A stretch of DNA of 64,000 nt from an uncultured Bacteroidia bacterium (GTDB lineage Bacteria; Bacteroidota; Bacteroidia; Bacteroidales; UBA932): NCBI GenBank assembly GCA_902773925.1, contig CACYGI010000004.1, positions 215,868 through 279,867 on the forward strand, read 5' to 3'. The notes beneath the pieces are model-generated. The model was not told the DNA's origin and ran no database searches. It saw nothing but the letters and a program-made list of their open reading frames with translations. Below are positions 1 through 8,260 of this stretch, in pieces. The first letter of the stretch is position 1; each line of letters opens with the position of its first letter. The position numbers were made by a program, and so were the translations under genes.

Positions 1-2
1 TG

Positions 3-347
3 TATCTTTTCATCGATCCGAGAGAAAGTCCCAAAAGCATCATCCGCCAGATGCCCGAGATTGCAGATTTCACACACAACGGCATCATCACTTTCCTGCG
101 GGCCGAAAATCCGCACCTGCGGGACGAGGACCTGTTCATCTGCAGCCTGCTGATACTCCGGTTCCCGGCCCACACGGTCCAGATGCTGTTCAACTACTCC
201 AATCCGGGCAGTTACTACAATACCAAAAGCCGCATCCGGCAGAAGCTAAGACTGGCGAAGGACAAACATTCGCTGGAGGACTATCTGGAGGCGTTATGCG
301 AAAAAATGGAGCGACGTTCCTACGCCGAGCGAAGAAAATATCATTAA
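3..347 (+). CDS. C-terminal part of a regulator-like protein (5' end outside window)
   Basis: The reading frame is open to the left edge with no stop, so only the last 114 residues are visible and the true start lies outside. The visible part has a helical segment (DEDLFICSLLILRF) followed by a second helical segment and a basic stretch (NTKSRIRQKLRLAK). This resembles the helix-turn-helix-like C-terminus of Bacteroidota TPR or sensor-type regulators, in which a membrane-anchored TPR region precedes a LuxR-like tail. That assignment is an inference from pattern alone, as no upstream domain is visible. The gene ends 40 bp before ssb, which has its own promoter element. Confidence 0.5.
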   Translation, partial: YLFIDPRESPKSIIRQMPEIADFTHNGIITFLRAENPHLRDEDLFICSLLILRFPAHTVQMLFNYSNPGSYYNTKSRIRQKLRLAKDKHSLEDYLEALCEKMERRSYAERRKYH

Positions 348-353
348 TTTGTT

Positions 354-361
354 TATCTTTG
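354..361 (+). promoter_or_regulatory. -7 promoter element of ssb
   Basis: TATCTTTG matches the Bacteroidota -7 consensus TAnnTTTG and ends 26 bp before the ssb ATG. No convincing -33 TTTG is visible at the usual distance. Confidence 0.55.
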
Positions 362-387
362 AGAATTGAATTTAAATACAACGCATT

Positions 388-870
388 ATGGCTTTAAACA
401 AAGTACTTTTGATTGGAAACGTGGGGAAGGATCCCGAGGTCAGGCATCTGGAAAGCGGCGCATCTATCGCCTCCTTCTCCCTTGCCACTACCGAACGGTT
501 CCGTGACCGCAACAGCGGTGAGAGCAAAGAGAGCACCGAGTGGCACAACATCGTAGCCTGGAGGCAGCTTGCCGACCTGGCCGAGAACTATATCCGCAAA
601 GGAATGCAGATCTACGTCGAGGGACGCATCCACAACCGCAGCTGGGATGACCAGAGCGGCGTGAAGCACTACGTCACCGAGATCGTGGCCGACACCATCC
701 AGCTGCTCGGCCGCCGCGGCGACAATCCCGACGCGGCAGCGGCACCCGCAGCTGCTCCTGCACCGCGTCCGGCACAGAGGCCCGCAGCGGCTCCCGCGCG
801 CGCTACGACTCCTCTGATCACGCCCGAGGACCTCAACGCCGACAGCGGAGAGGACGACCTGCCCTTCTGA
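388..870 (+). CDS. ssb: Single-stranded DNA-binding protein
   Basis: Binds single-stranded DNA during replication, recombination and repair. The 160-residue product has an N-terminal OB fold (about residues 1-110) opening with MALNKVLLIGNVGKDPEVR, the characteristic SSB start, and containing the family motif EWHNIVAW. An Ala/Pro-rich flexible linker (about residues 117-145) leads to the acidic tip DSGEDDLPF, the conserved element that recruits replication and repair proteins. Length and architecture are normal for bacterial SSB. The gene sits alone behind its own promoter element and is followed 23 bp later by a lipoprotein gene in the same direction. Confidence 0.97.
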   Translation: MALNKVLLIGNVGKDPEVRHLESGASIASFSLATTERFRDRNSGESKESTEWHNIVAWRQLADLAENYIRKGMQIYVEGRIHNRSWDDQSGVKHYVTEIVADTIQLLGRRGDNPDAAAAPAAAPAPRPAQRPAAAPARATTPLITPEDLNADSGEDDLPF

Positions 871-893
871 TTTTTACTCAAAAAGACCGGACT

Positions 894-1490
894 ATGATTA
901 TCAGGCAATCCACCTTGTGCATCGCTTTGACAGTCCTCGCATGTCTCTGCACTTCATCCTGCTACTCAACTGGCAAGATATCCTATGAAGGCATGACGTA
1001 CGAGGAGATTTCCGCCTCGGCAGAGCGTCTGAAAGCCGAAGCTCGCGATGCCCGCTCGGAGTACGAACGTATCGACAAGGACGTTGACCGCCGCATCGAC
1101 TACGAGGAGCGCAATATCCGCCAGAACGATGCCACCCTTCGCGACCTCAAGTATGACCGTGACCGCCTCAAGGAGGAGATCGAGTACACTCAGCACGGCA
1201 TCAAGAATCAGAAAGCCGCCATCAAGAACCAGAAGCGCAACGGCACCAACAGCCGCATCATCAACGAGAGCAAACGTGAGCTGCGTGAGCTTCAGGACCG
1301 CGAGAAATACCTCAAGCAGGATCTTCGCCGCGTCAAGAACCAGATCAAGGCTCTCAACAAGCAGAATTCCGCTTCAAAGGACGAGATCAAACGGCTCAAG
1401 AAGCAGCGCCGCGAAGCCAAAAGGGCTGCCCAGGATGCAGAGCGCAGATACAAGGACGCCCAGCGCGCCAGGGACAGGGCACAGCGCTGA
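894..1490 (+). CDS. Coiled-coil lipoprotein of unknown function
   Basis: A 198-residue protein with an N-terminal hydrophobic signal and a lipobox ending at Cys23 (LCTSSC), so it should be lipidated and exported. From about residue 40 to the end it is almost entirely charged heptad-like helix, rich in Lys, Arg, Glu and Asp (for example ERIDKDVDRRIDYEER), with no recognisable enzymatic motif. It probably forms a long coiled coil in the periplasm. No family name can be given. It may be cotranscribed with ssb (23 bp gap), and a bidirectional terminator follows. Confidence 0.8.
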   Translation: MIIRQSTLCIALTVLACLCTSSCYSTGKISYEGMTYEEISASAERLKAEARDARSEYERIDKDVDRRIDYEERNIRQNDATLRDLKYDRDRLKEEIEYTQHGIKNQKAAIKNQKRNGTNSRIINESKRELRELQDREKYLKQDLRRVKNQIKALNKQNSASKDEIKRLKKQRREAKRAAQDAERRYKDAQRARDRAQR

Positions 1491-1514
1491 TGATTCTTCG
1501 GCCCGAATAAGAAA

Positions 1515-1548
1515 GAGGCGGCCCCGAAGGGGGTCGCCTCTGATTTTT
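1515..1548. terminator. Bidirectional terminator between the lipoprotein and MFS genes
   Basis: An 11-bp GC-rich stem (GAGGCGGCCCC paired with GGGGTCGCCTC, one G-T pair) is followed on the plus strand by a short T run. It lies between convergent genes, so it can serve both. Confidence 0.75.
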
Positions 1549-1565
1549 CCTCAGCTGTGTGAGCA

Positions 1566-3197
1566 TTACTCCTTGATGTTGGGCTGCTCCAGTCCGAGGT
1601 TCTTCTTCTTGTCCACGACCTTGAGGTATAAGCCGATGAGCAGTGCGGCTACTCCCAGGCAGGCCAGCATCACCAGAGCCCAGGTATAATTGAGCTCATC
1701 CGGCGGGGTATCCACGGGGTTGGTACCGGTCAGGACATTGCCGATAAGGATCGGGAAAAGCCACAGGCCGATATTCTGAATCCAGAAAATCAGGGCGTAT
1801 GCCGAACCGATGATCTTCTCGTCCACGAGCTTGGGGACTGAAGGCCAGAGAGCAGCGGGAACGAGCGAGAAGGATGCGCCCAGCACGAGGATGGTCGCAT
1901 AGGCCACCACGGTGCCGCCGACCGCGCTGCCCTTGAACAGAGGCAGGATGAATGCGAAGGTAAGGTGGCAGATGATCAGCAGCAGCGAGCCGATGACCAG
2001 CATCGAAGCCGCCTTGCCCTTATGGTCCACATAGTTGCCCAGAATCGGGGTGATGGCCACCGCCAGCAGAGGGAAGACTGCAAAGATGGTCTCAGCCGTG
2101 CCGCGCTTGAAGCCCATCACGCAATAGACCACCAGAGCCACTATGGCTGCCGCCATAAGTCCGAACTTGAGGCCCTTGTTCTTCTTGATGAAATTGCTGG
2201 AGAATGCGCAGGCTGCGACCAGAAGCATCACGAAATACTGCACAAGGGTCACCGTATCGCCCGCCCAGAACGAGCCGGGCTGCGCTTCGGTCAGCGTGAG
2301 GTTGCACTGCAGCATATTGACCGCATACTTCTGGAACGGGAAGATAGCCGAATAGTAGAGCACGCAGAGCAGCGCGACGAGCCAGAATCCGAGGCTCGAG
2401 AGAATCTTGCCGATATCCTTGATCTTGAACGGATCGTCCTTCTCCTCCGCTTCGCCGGTCTGGGCATCCAGCTTCTTGTCCATAAAGAAATAGGTAATGA
2501 ACATTATCAGTGCGATGCAGAGCAGCACCACGCCGAAAGCGACCGAACGCGAGACGTTGATCGATCCGCCGAGCTTCGCGAAATAGGGGGAGAATATCAT
2601 ACAGGTTGCAACTCCAAGGCGGGCCAGAGCCATCTCGGAGCCCATCGCCAGAGCCGTCTCACGCCCTTTGAACCACTTGACTATACCGCGGCTGACCGTG
2701 ATGCCGGCCATCTCGGCGCCGCATCCGAAGAGCATGAAACCGATGGCCGCAAGCTTGGCCGATGCAGGCATTCCGCCGTAGAATGGCAGGACATCGTCGA
2801 TGAAGCCTATGCCGGTGTGCCAGTTGAGATTGTCGGTAAACCAGGTTTCAAGTCCGCTGCCGATGAAGGAGGGGCTGATGGCGTAGTACTTGATGATACC
2901 GCCCACAAGCATCACGGCGCCGGAGAGGACCGCCGTGAAGCGGACACCCATCTTGTCGAGGATGATGCCGGCGAATATCAGGAAGAAGACGAAGACATTG
3001 AGGAATGTCTCGGAACCCTCCATCGTGCCGAATGCCTTGGAATCCCATCCTCGGGTAGTCTCCATCAGGTCCTTGATAGGAGAAAGGATGTCCATGAAAA
3101 TGTAGGCGCAGAACATGCCCAGGGCCAGCAGCAGAAGCGCAATCCAGCGCATCGTAGCCGAATCCCTCAGCGTAGCCTTTTGAATTGAATCTGTCAT
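1566..3197 (-). CDS. MFS transporter (MFSD1/OFA-like)
   Basis: A 543-residue polytopic membrane protein with about 12 hydrophobic segments in two halves separated by a charged cytoplasmic loop (around residues 240-262, KKLDAQTGEAEEKDD). MFS hallmarks include the loop after TM2 (ILDKMGVRFTA) and the late signature GSAYALIFWIQNIGLWLFP, which resembles MFSD1-type carriers. The family uses proton- or substrate-driven transport of small organic solutes, and the substrate cannot be read from the sequence. It is somewhat long for an MFS protein because of an extended loop between TM2 and TM4. It diverges from dxs and ends at a shared terminator. Confidence 0.85.
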   Translation of the reverse strand: MTDSIQKATLRDSATMRWIALLLLALGMFCAYIFMDILSPIKDLMETTRGWDSKAFGTMEGSETFLNVFVFFLIFAGIILDKMGVRFTAVLSGAVMLVGGIIKYYAISPSFIGSGLETWFTDNLNWHTGIGFIDDVLPFYGGMPASAKLAAIGFMLFGCGAEMAGITVSRGIVKWFKGRETALAMGSEMALARLGVATCMIFSPYFAKLGGSINVSRSVAFGVVLLCIALIMFITYFFMDKKLDAQTGEAEEKDDPFKIKDIGKILSSLGFWLVALLCVLYYSAIFPFQKYAVNMLQCNLTLTEAQPGSFWAGDTVTLVQYFVMLLVAACAFSSNFIKKNKGLKFGLMAAAIVALVVYCVMGFKRGTAETIFAVFPLLAVAITPILGNYVDHKGKAASMLVIGSLLLIICHLTFAFILPLFKGSAVGGTVVAYATILVLGASFSLVPAALWPSVPKLVDEKIIGSAYALIFWIQNIGLWLFPILIGNVLTGTNPVDTPPDELNYTWALVMLACLGVAALLIGLYLKVVDKKKNLGLEQPNIKE

Positions 3198-3277
3198 AAT
3201 ATCGCTGTTAATTGTTTGATTCAGTGATTCGCAGATGCGAAGTTAAGGTTTTTATAGCAAAATCGTAAGATTTATCG

Positions 3278-3285
3278 TATTTTTG
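3278..3285 (+). promoter_or_regulatory. -7 promoter element of dxs, with a very short leader
   Basis: TATTTTTG fits TAnnTTTG and ends only 10 bp before the dxs ATG. The predicted transcript would therefore have a leader of about 5-7 nt and no room for a Shine-Dalgarno sequence. Confidence 0.55.
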
Positions 3286-3295
3286 CGTTCCCGCT

Positions 3296-5167
3296 ATGGC
3301 TTTACTAGAGAGAATAGATTCACCCGCCGACCTTAAGGGTCTCAGTACAGACGAACTCCGCACGCTGTGCGCGGAGCTGCGCAGGTATATGATCGACTGC
3401 TGCGCCGAAAATCCCGGCCACCTGGGCTCGAGCCTCGGAGCCGTGGAGATCGCCGTAGCCCTGCATAAAGTTTTCGATACCCCCAATGATGGCATCGTGT
3501 GGGACGTAGGGCATCAGGCATACGCGCACAAGATCCTTACCGGACGTCGCGAATCATTCCGCAACAACCGCAGAATGGGAGGCATCAGCGGATTCCCGCG
3601 CCGCAGCGAAAGTCCCTACGACGCATTCGGCGCCGGGCATTCCTCCACTTCCATCTCAGCCGCCCTGGGCCTTGCGGTGGCTGACAAACTCCGCGGCGGA
3701 CACAATCACTACGTGGCGGTCATCGGTGACGGCGCACTCAGCGGAGGCCTGGCATTCGAAGGCCTCAACAACGCCGGAGTGCTCAAGACCGACCTGCTCG
3801 TCATCCTCAATGACAACCAGATAGCCATCGACCGCAATAACGGTGCAATGCACGAGTATCTGGTACGCTTTACGACCAGCCGCAGTTACAATCAGCTGAA
3901 GGCACGCATCTGGGACAGAATGGGCGAAGGGCGCCTGCGCTATATCATCCAGGGATTGGTTCGTCGCCTGAAGCGGCTCATATTCCGGGACCGGCAGGCT
4001 TTCAACCTGTTCGACGCGCTGGGATTCAGGTATTTCGGTCCCGTGGACGGCAATGATATCGTGGGCATGACCGAGATCCTCTCGCGCCTGAAGGACATTC
4101 CCGGGCCCAAACTGCTGCACGCGATGACAGTCAAGGGCAAGGGATACGGCCCGGCCGAGGCTGACCAGACCACCTGGCACGCCCCGGGACGATTCGACCC
4201 CCAGACGGGCGAACGGGCCAAGGGCAAAGGCGGCGCGGACAAGTATCAGGTGGTATTCGGCCAGACCGTAACGGAGCTGGCGGAAAAGGACAGCCGCATC
4301 ATCGGCATCACGCCCGCAATGGCATCGGGCTGCAGCATCGACATAATGATGAAGGCATTCCCCGAGAGGACATTCGACGTCGGCATAGCGGAGCAGCACG
4401 CCCTGACTTTCGCGGCCGGTCTCGCCGCAGGCGGAATGATCCCCTTCTGCAACATCTACTCGTCGTTCTCGCAGCGCGCATTCGACAGCCTGGTGCACGA
4501 TGTGGCCCTGCAGGGCCTCAAGGTCATCCTCTGCCTGGACCGCGGCGGCATCGTGGGCGAAGACGGAGCGACCCATCACGGCGCATTCGATATGGCCAGC
4601 TACCGTCCGATACCTAATCTTATTATAGCATCTCCGATGAACGAGCGCGAGCTTCGCAATTTGCTCTATTCAGCCACTGGCGAAGAGTACGGCGCCACCG
4701 TCATCCGCTATCCCAGGGGTGAGGGTGCAGGCGTCCCCTGGCGCGGCGAAGAATTCTCATCCATCCCTGTCGGCAAGGCGCGCCTGCTGCACGAAGGTCG
4801 TGGCATCGCCGTGCTGAGCATCGGCCCGGTCGGCGGAGCGGCCGCAGAGGCGGTCCGCAGGGCTGCTGACGAAGGCATCGAAGTGCTTCACTACGATATG
4901 AGGTTCATCAAGCCGCTGGACAGCGAAGCCCTGGCTGACGCGTGCTCGCGGGCGGACCATATCATCACGGTGGAGGACGGCGCGATAACGGGCGGCCTGC
5001 ACGGAGCCGTGGCAGAATACATCGCCGACAACGGCCTGGGCTGCAAGCTCACCCCGCTCGGCATACCCGACCGTTTCATCGAGCACGGCACCCCCGCACA
5101 GCTGTATTCTGAGTGCGGATTTGACGCCGAAGCGATTCTTCGGGCCATAAAGGATGAAAAAAGATAA
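3296..5167 (+). CDS. dxs: 1-deoxy-D-xylulose-5-phosphate synthase
   Basis: A cytoplasmic thiamine-diphosphate enzyme that condenses pyruvate and glyceraldehyde 3-phosphate to DXP, the first step of the MEP isoprenoid pathway and a supplier of pyridoxal and thiamine precursors. The 623-residue length is normal. Visible motifs are the N-terminal LKGLSTDELRTLCAELR, ENPGHLGSSLGAVE, the ThDP-binding GDGALSGG (about residue 144) with a downstream NDN, and the transketolase-like C-terminal half with DRGGIVGEDGATHHG. The start is fixed by the family-typical LLERIDSPADL opening, although the predicted leader is extremely short. Confidence 0.97.
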   Translation: MALLERIDSPADLKGLSTDELRTLCAELRRYMIDCCAENPGHLGSSLGAVEIAVALHKVFDTPNDGIVWDVGHQAYAHKILTGRRESFRNNRRMGGISGFPRRSESPYDAFGAGHSSTSISAALGLAVADKLRGGHNHYVAVIGDGALSGGLAFEGLNNAGVLKTDLLVILNDNQIAIDRNNGAMHEYLVRFTTSRSYNQLKARIWDRMGEGRLRYIIQGLVRRLKRLIFRDRQAFNLFDALGFRYFGPVDGNDIVGMTEILSRLKDIPGPKLLHAMTVKGKGYGPAEADQTTWHAPGRFDPQTGERAKGKGGADKYQVVFGQTVTELAEKDSRIIGITPAMASGCSIDIMMKAFPERTFDVGIAEQHALTFAAGLAAGGMIPFCNIYSSFSQRAFDSLVHDVALQGLKVILCLDRGGIVGEDGATHHGAFDMASYRPIPNLIIASPMNERELRNLLYSATGEEYGATVIRYPRGEGAGVPWRGEEFSSIPVGKARLLHEGRGIAVLSIGPVGGAAAEAVRRAADEGIEVLHYDMRFIKPLDSEALADACSRADHIITVEDGAITGGLHGAVAEYIADNGLGCKLTPLGIPDRFIEHGTPAQLYSECGFDAEAILRAIKDEKR

Positions 5168-5173
5168 AAATAT

Positions 5174-5204
5174 TTTGCTAATAAGATAGAAAAGTCTATA
5201 TTTG
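5174..5204 (+). promoter_or_regulatory. Promoter of the tRNA cluster
   Basis: TTTG at 5174-5177 (-33 element) and TATATTTG at 5197-5204 (-7 element, TAnnTTTG) are separated by 19 bp. This is one of the few places in the window where both Bacteroidota promoter elements are clear. It lies just after the dxs stop and 13 bp before tRNA-Thr. Confidence 0.7.
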
Positions 5205-5216
5205 CAGTCCCAAACA

Positions 5217-5290
5217 GCCGACGTAGCTCAGCTGGTCAGAGCAGCTGATTTGTAATCAGCAGGTCGTGGGTTCGAATCCCTCCATCGGCT
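5217..5290 (+). tRNA. tRNA-Thr(TGT)
   Basis: A cloverleaf can be folded by eye: acceptor GCCGACG, anticodon arm GCTGA-TTTGTAA-TCAGC with anticodon TGT (reads ACA), and T loop TTCGAAT. Two pairs are broken: C6-A67 in the acceptor stem and T50-T64 in the T stem. CCA is not encoded. It is the first of four clustered tRNAs. Confidence 0.93.
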
Positions 5291-5322
5291 CTACGAGTTT
5301 TGAAACGTTGACATTGAGAACT

Positions 5323-5405
5323 GGGCAGATACCAGAGTGGCCAAATGGGGCAGACTGTAAATCTGCTGGCGCACGCCTACGGTGGTTCGAATCCATCTCT
5401 GCCCA
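5323..5405 (+). tRNA. tRNA-Tyr(GTA)
   Basis: Acceptor GGGCAGA pairs fully with TCTGCCC, the anticodon is GTA (loop CTGTAAA), and there is a long variable arm as expected for bacterial tRNA-Tyr. Discriminator base is A; CCA is not encoded. Confidence 0.95.
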
Positions 5406-5423
5406 CTTTTTTTATGTATTGAA

Positions 5424-5496
5424 GCGGAAGTAGCTCAGTTGGTAGAGCATCAGCCTTCCAAGCTGAGGGTCGCGGGTTCGAACCTCGTCTTCCGCT
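5424..5496 (+). tRNA. tRNA-Gly(TCC)
   Basis: Acceptor GCGGAAG pairs with CTTCCGC, the anticodon arm is TCAGC-CTTCCAA-GCTGA with anticodon TCC, and the T loop is TTCGAAC. All stems pair when G-T wobbles are allowed. It is third in the cluster upstream of tuf. Confidence 0.95.
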
Positions 5497-5513
5497 CAGA
5501 TTTTTGAAATTTC

Positions 5514-5585
5514 GCCAGTGTAGCTCAGGGGTAGAGCGCTTCCTTGGTAAGGAAGAGGTCGTGAGTTCAATTCTCACCACCGGCT
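5514..5585 (+). tRNA. tRNA-Thr(GGT)
   Basis: The anticodon arm CTTCC-TTGGTAA-GGAAG gives anticodon GGT, and the T arm GTGAG-TTCAATT-CTCAC pairs fully. The acceptor GCCAGTG/CACCGGC has one A4-C69 mismatch. It ends 27 bp before tuf, so tuf is probably expressed from the tRNA transcript. Confidence 0.94.
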
Positions 5586-5612
5586 CCAAATAACTCATAA
5601 AAATTTTGAATT

Positions 5613-6800
5613 ATGGCAAAAGAAACCTTTAAGCGAGACAAACCGCACGTAAACATCGGTACCATCGGCCACGTCGACCATGGTAAGACCACTCTGACCG
5701 CTGCCATCACCACCGTGCTGGCAAAGAAGGGCCTCTCCGAGGTCAAGACCTTCGACCAGATCGATAACGCTCCGGAAGAGAAAGAGCGTGGTATCACCAT
5801 CAACACCGCACACGTCGAGTACCAGACGGCTACCCGCCACTATGCGCACGTCGACTGCCCTGGCCACGCTGACTATGTCAAGAACATGGTCACTGGTGCA
5901 GCTCAGATGGACGGTGCAATCCTCGTGGTTGCAGCTACCGACGGTCCGATGCCGCAGACCCGCGAGCACATCCTTCTCGCACGCCAGGTCAACGTCCCCC
6001 GTATCGTCGTCTTCCTCAACAAGGTTGACATCGTTGACGATCCCGAGATGATCGACCTCGTAGAGATGGAGGTCCGCGAGCTTCTCAGCTTCTATGATTT
6101 CGACGGCGACAACGCTCCCGTCATCCGTGGTTCCGCACTCGGCGCCCTCAACGGCGATCCTCAGTGGGAAGAGAAGGTCATGGAGCTGATGGATGCAGTT
6201 GACGAGTACATCCCGCTTCCGGTTCGTGACAATGAGAAGCCGTTCCTGATGCCTATCGAGGACATCTTCTCCATCACGGGTCGTGGTACCGTGGCTACCG
6301 GCCGTATCGAGACAGGTATCGTCAAGGTTGGCGACGAAGTCCAGATTATCGGTCTTGGCGAAGAGCCCAAGAAGTCCGTCGTCACCGGCGTCGAGATGTT
6401 CCGCAAGATCCTCGACACAGGTGAGGCAGGTGACAACGTTGGTCTGCTCCTCCGCGGTATCGACAAGAAGGAAGTCAAGCGCGGCCAGGTGATCGCACAC
6501 CCGAACACCATCACCCCGCACAAGCACTTTGAGGCAGCTATCTACGTCCTGAAGAAGGATGAGGGCGGCCGTCACACACCGTTCCACAATCACTATCGTC
6601 CTCAGTTCTTCATCCGTACGCTCGACGTTACCGGTGAGATCGAACTTCCTGCAGGCGTCGAGATGGTGATGCCGGGTGACAACGTGGCTATCAAGGTTGA
6701 GCTCATCTACCCTGTCGCTCTGAACGAAGGTCTCCGTTTCGCAATCCGCGAGGGTGGCCGTACGGTCGGTTCCGGTCAGGTTACCAAGATCCTCGACTAA
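5613..6800 (+). CDS. tuf: Elongation factor Tu
   Basis: GTPase that delivers aminoacyl-tRNA to the ribosome. The 395-residue product has the P loop GHVDHGKT (residues 19-26), switch [10 protein letters not shown], the guanine motif NKVD, then EF-Tu domains 2 and 3 with [13 protein letters not shown] and the C-terminal [13 protein letters not shown]. Length is standard. It lies in the classical Bacteroidota order tRNA-Thr/Tyr/Gly/Thr-tuf-tRNA-Trp-secE-nusG, consistent with coordinated control with translation genes. Confidence 0.98.
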   Translation: MAKETFKRDKPHVNIGTIGHVDHGKTTLTAAITTVLAKKGLSEVKTFDQIDNAPEEKERGITINTAHVEYQTATRHYAHVDCPGHADYVKNMVTGAAQMDGAILVVAATDGPMPQTREHILLARQVNVPRIVVFLNKVDIVDDPEMIDLVEMEVRELLSFYDFDGDNAPVIRGSALGALNGDPQWEEKVMELMDAVDEYIPLPVRDNEKPFLMPIEDIFSITGRGTVATGRIETGIVKVGDEVQIIGLGEEPKKSVVTGVEMFRKILDTGEAGDNVGLLLRGIDKKEVKRGQVIAHPNTITPHKHFEAAIYVLKKDEGGRHTPFHNHYRPQFFIRTLDVTGEIELPAGVEMVMPGDNVAIKVELIYPVALNEGLRFAIREGGRTVGSGQVTKILD

Positions 6801-6835
6801 GCCCGTTCAGCGCTTGTCGATTTTATTGAGCCTAT

Positions 6836-6865
6836 GGTCGGATCCGCAAGGGTCCGGCCATATTT
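6836..6865 (+). terminator. Hairpin between tuf and tRNA-Trp (terminator or processing site)
   Basis: A 10-bp stem with two G-T wobbles (GGTCGGATCC / GGGTCCGGCC, loop GCAA) is followed by a weak ATATTT tract. It could be a partial terminator or an RNase processing hairpin before tRNA-Trp. Confidence 0.5.
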
Positions 6866-6936
6866 AGGGGAATAGAACAAGGGTAGTTCAGCGGTCTCCA
6901 AAACCGTCGATGTGGGTTCGAATCCTGCTTCCCCTG
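6866..6936 (+). tRNA. tRNA-Trp(CCA) with a reversed D-stem
   Basis: Acceptor AGGGGAA pairs fully with TTCCCCT and the anticodon arm GCGGT-CTCCAAA-ACCGT gives anticodon CCA. Discriminator G is followed by CCA at 6937-6939. The D arm reads GAAC-AAGGGTA-GTTC, so pair 11-24 is A-T (purine-pyrimidine) instead of the usual elongator Y11-R24. The D loop is a short 7 nt, making the whole tRNA 71 nt. Confidence 0.94.
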
Positions 6937-7024
6937 CCAACACCGGCGGTTACGCACCGGTGCCGTTATTAAACTGGCCGCGGGTTATCCGCTTCCAAAC
7001 AATCCCGGCCGCAAACTAATAACA

Positions 7025-7213
7025 ATGAGTAAAATTGGAACATACGTAAGGGAATCTTACAAAGAACTCACCACTAAGGTGACCTGGCCCACCTGGTCGG
7101 AATTGCAGAATTCCGCCGTCCTCGTGATGGTGGTTACTGCCATTCTCACGGTCATCGTGTGGCTGATGGACCTGGTCATCAAGAATGTCATGACCGGTAT
7201 CTACTCGCTTTAA
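7025..7213 (+). CDS. secE: Preprotein translocase subunit SecE
   Basis: A 62-residue single-span inner-membrane subunit of the SecYEG channel. It has the conserved amphipathic helix with ESYKELTTKVTWPTWSEL (the WPxxxEL signature) and one transmembrane segment (about residues 33-55). It is short, like other Bacteroidota SecE proteins, without the extra N-terminal helices of E. coli. It precedes nusG by 9 bp, the conserved arrangement. Confidence 0.95.
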   Translation: MSKIGTYVRESYKELTTKVTWPTWSELQNSAVLVMVVTAILTVIVWLMDLVIKNVMTGIYSL

Positions 7214-7222
7214 CGGAAGATT

Positions 7223-7786
7223 ATGGCTGAAGAGAACGTCAAGAGATGGTATGTCGTCCGCACTGCTGGCGGCAAGGAGAAAAAGGCCAAGGAGTATATC
7301 GAGAAGGAGGTTGAAGCCCGCAATCTCGGTAACGTCCTGACCCAGGTACTCATCCCGACCGAGAAGTACTACCAGATAAAGAACGGCAAGCGCGTGAGCG
7401 CCGAGCGCATTCTTTATTCCGGTTACGTCCTGGTCGAGTGCGTGCTTACGCCTGAAATCCTGGCTCTCATTCCCAGCCTTCCCAACGTTGCCGGATTCCT
7501 CTGCGAAGGCAAGGACAAAGACAACCGTACTCCTACTCCCATCGGCGAAGATGAGATGAACAGGATACTCGGCAATGTCGATGCCCTCGCCGGAGCCGAT
7601 GAGGAGACGCTCGTGCCGTTTGTCGTCGGCGAGGCTGTCAAGGTCATTGACGGTCCGTTCAACGGCTTCGACGGAGATGTCGAGGAGATCATGGACGACA
7701 AGCGCAAGGTGAAGGTCATGGTCAAGATCTTCGGACGCAAGACCCTTCTGGAGTTGAATTTTGCTCAAGTCACAAAGAACATTTAA
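7223..7786 (+). CDS. nusG: Transcription termination/antitermination factor NusG
   Basis: Binds RNA polymerase and modulates pausing, Rho action and coupling to ribosomes. The 187-residue protein opens with RWYVVRTAGGKEKKAKEYIE, the NGN domain signature, contains YSGYVLVEC, and ends in a KOW domain (VVGEAVKVIDGPFNGFDG). Length is normal. It is joined in an operon with secE and rplK. Confidence 0.97.
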   Translation: MAEENVKRWYVVRTAGGKEKKAKEYIEKEVEARNLGNVLTQVLIPTEKYYQIKNGKRVSAERILYSGYVLVECVLTPEILALIPSLPNVAGFLCEGKDKDNRTPTPIGEDEMNRILGNVDALAGADEETLVPFVVGEAVKVIDGPFNGFDGDVEEIMDDKRKVKVMVKIFGRKTLLELNFAQVTKNI

Positions 7787-7798
7787 TTTTTAAACATT

Positions 7799-8245
7799 AT
7801 GGCTAAAGAAATTGCCGGGTTTATCAAGCTGCAGATCAAAGGCGGCGCCGCCAATCCGTCACCGCCCGTAGGACCGGCCCTCGGTTCGAAGGGTGTTAAC
7901 ATCATGGATTTCTGCAAGCAGTTTAACGCCCGCACACAAGACAAGGCCGGCAAGGTATTACCGGTAGTTATTACCGTATACAGCGACAAGTCTTTTTCTT
8001 TTGAAGTAAAACAGCCGCCTATGGCAATCCTCATCAAAGAGGCTGCCAAGATTCAGACCGCTTCGTCTGAACCTAACAGGAAGAAGGTTGCCACCCTCAC
8101 TTGGGCTCAGGTTCGCGAGATCGCGAAAGAGAAGATGCCCGACCTCAATGCTTTCACCGAGAAGTCGGCGATGAGCATGGTCGCAGGCACGGCCCGCAGT
8201 ATGGGTGTCACCGTCGAAGGCGAGTTTCCTGCCGATGTACAATAA
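7799..8245 (+). CDS. rplK: 50S ribosomal protein L11
   Basis: A 148-residue ribosomal protein at the GTPase-associated centre. It has the N-terminal motif [20 protein letters not shown], binding to the 23S rRNA stalk base, and the C-terminal RNA-binding domain ending in [11 protein letters not shown]. Length is slightly above the 141-residue norm. It lies 12 bp after nusG and 15 bp before rplA. Confidence 0.98.
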   Translation: MAKEIAGFIKLQIKGGAANPSPPVGPALGSKGVNIMDFCKQFNARTQDKAGKVLPVVITVYSDKSFSFEVKQPPMAILIKEAAKIQTASSEPNRKKVATLTWAQVREIAKEKMPDLNAFTEKSAMSMVAGTARSMGVTVEGEFPADVQ

Positions 8246-8260
8246 AATAATCACAACGCA

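Noticed and set aside
1965..3188. 407-codon plus-strand frame opposite the MFS gene
   Set aside because: Rich in His, Glu, Arg and Gln with no domain pattern; it is the antisense shadow of a well-supported membrane protein.
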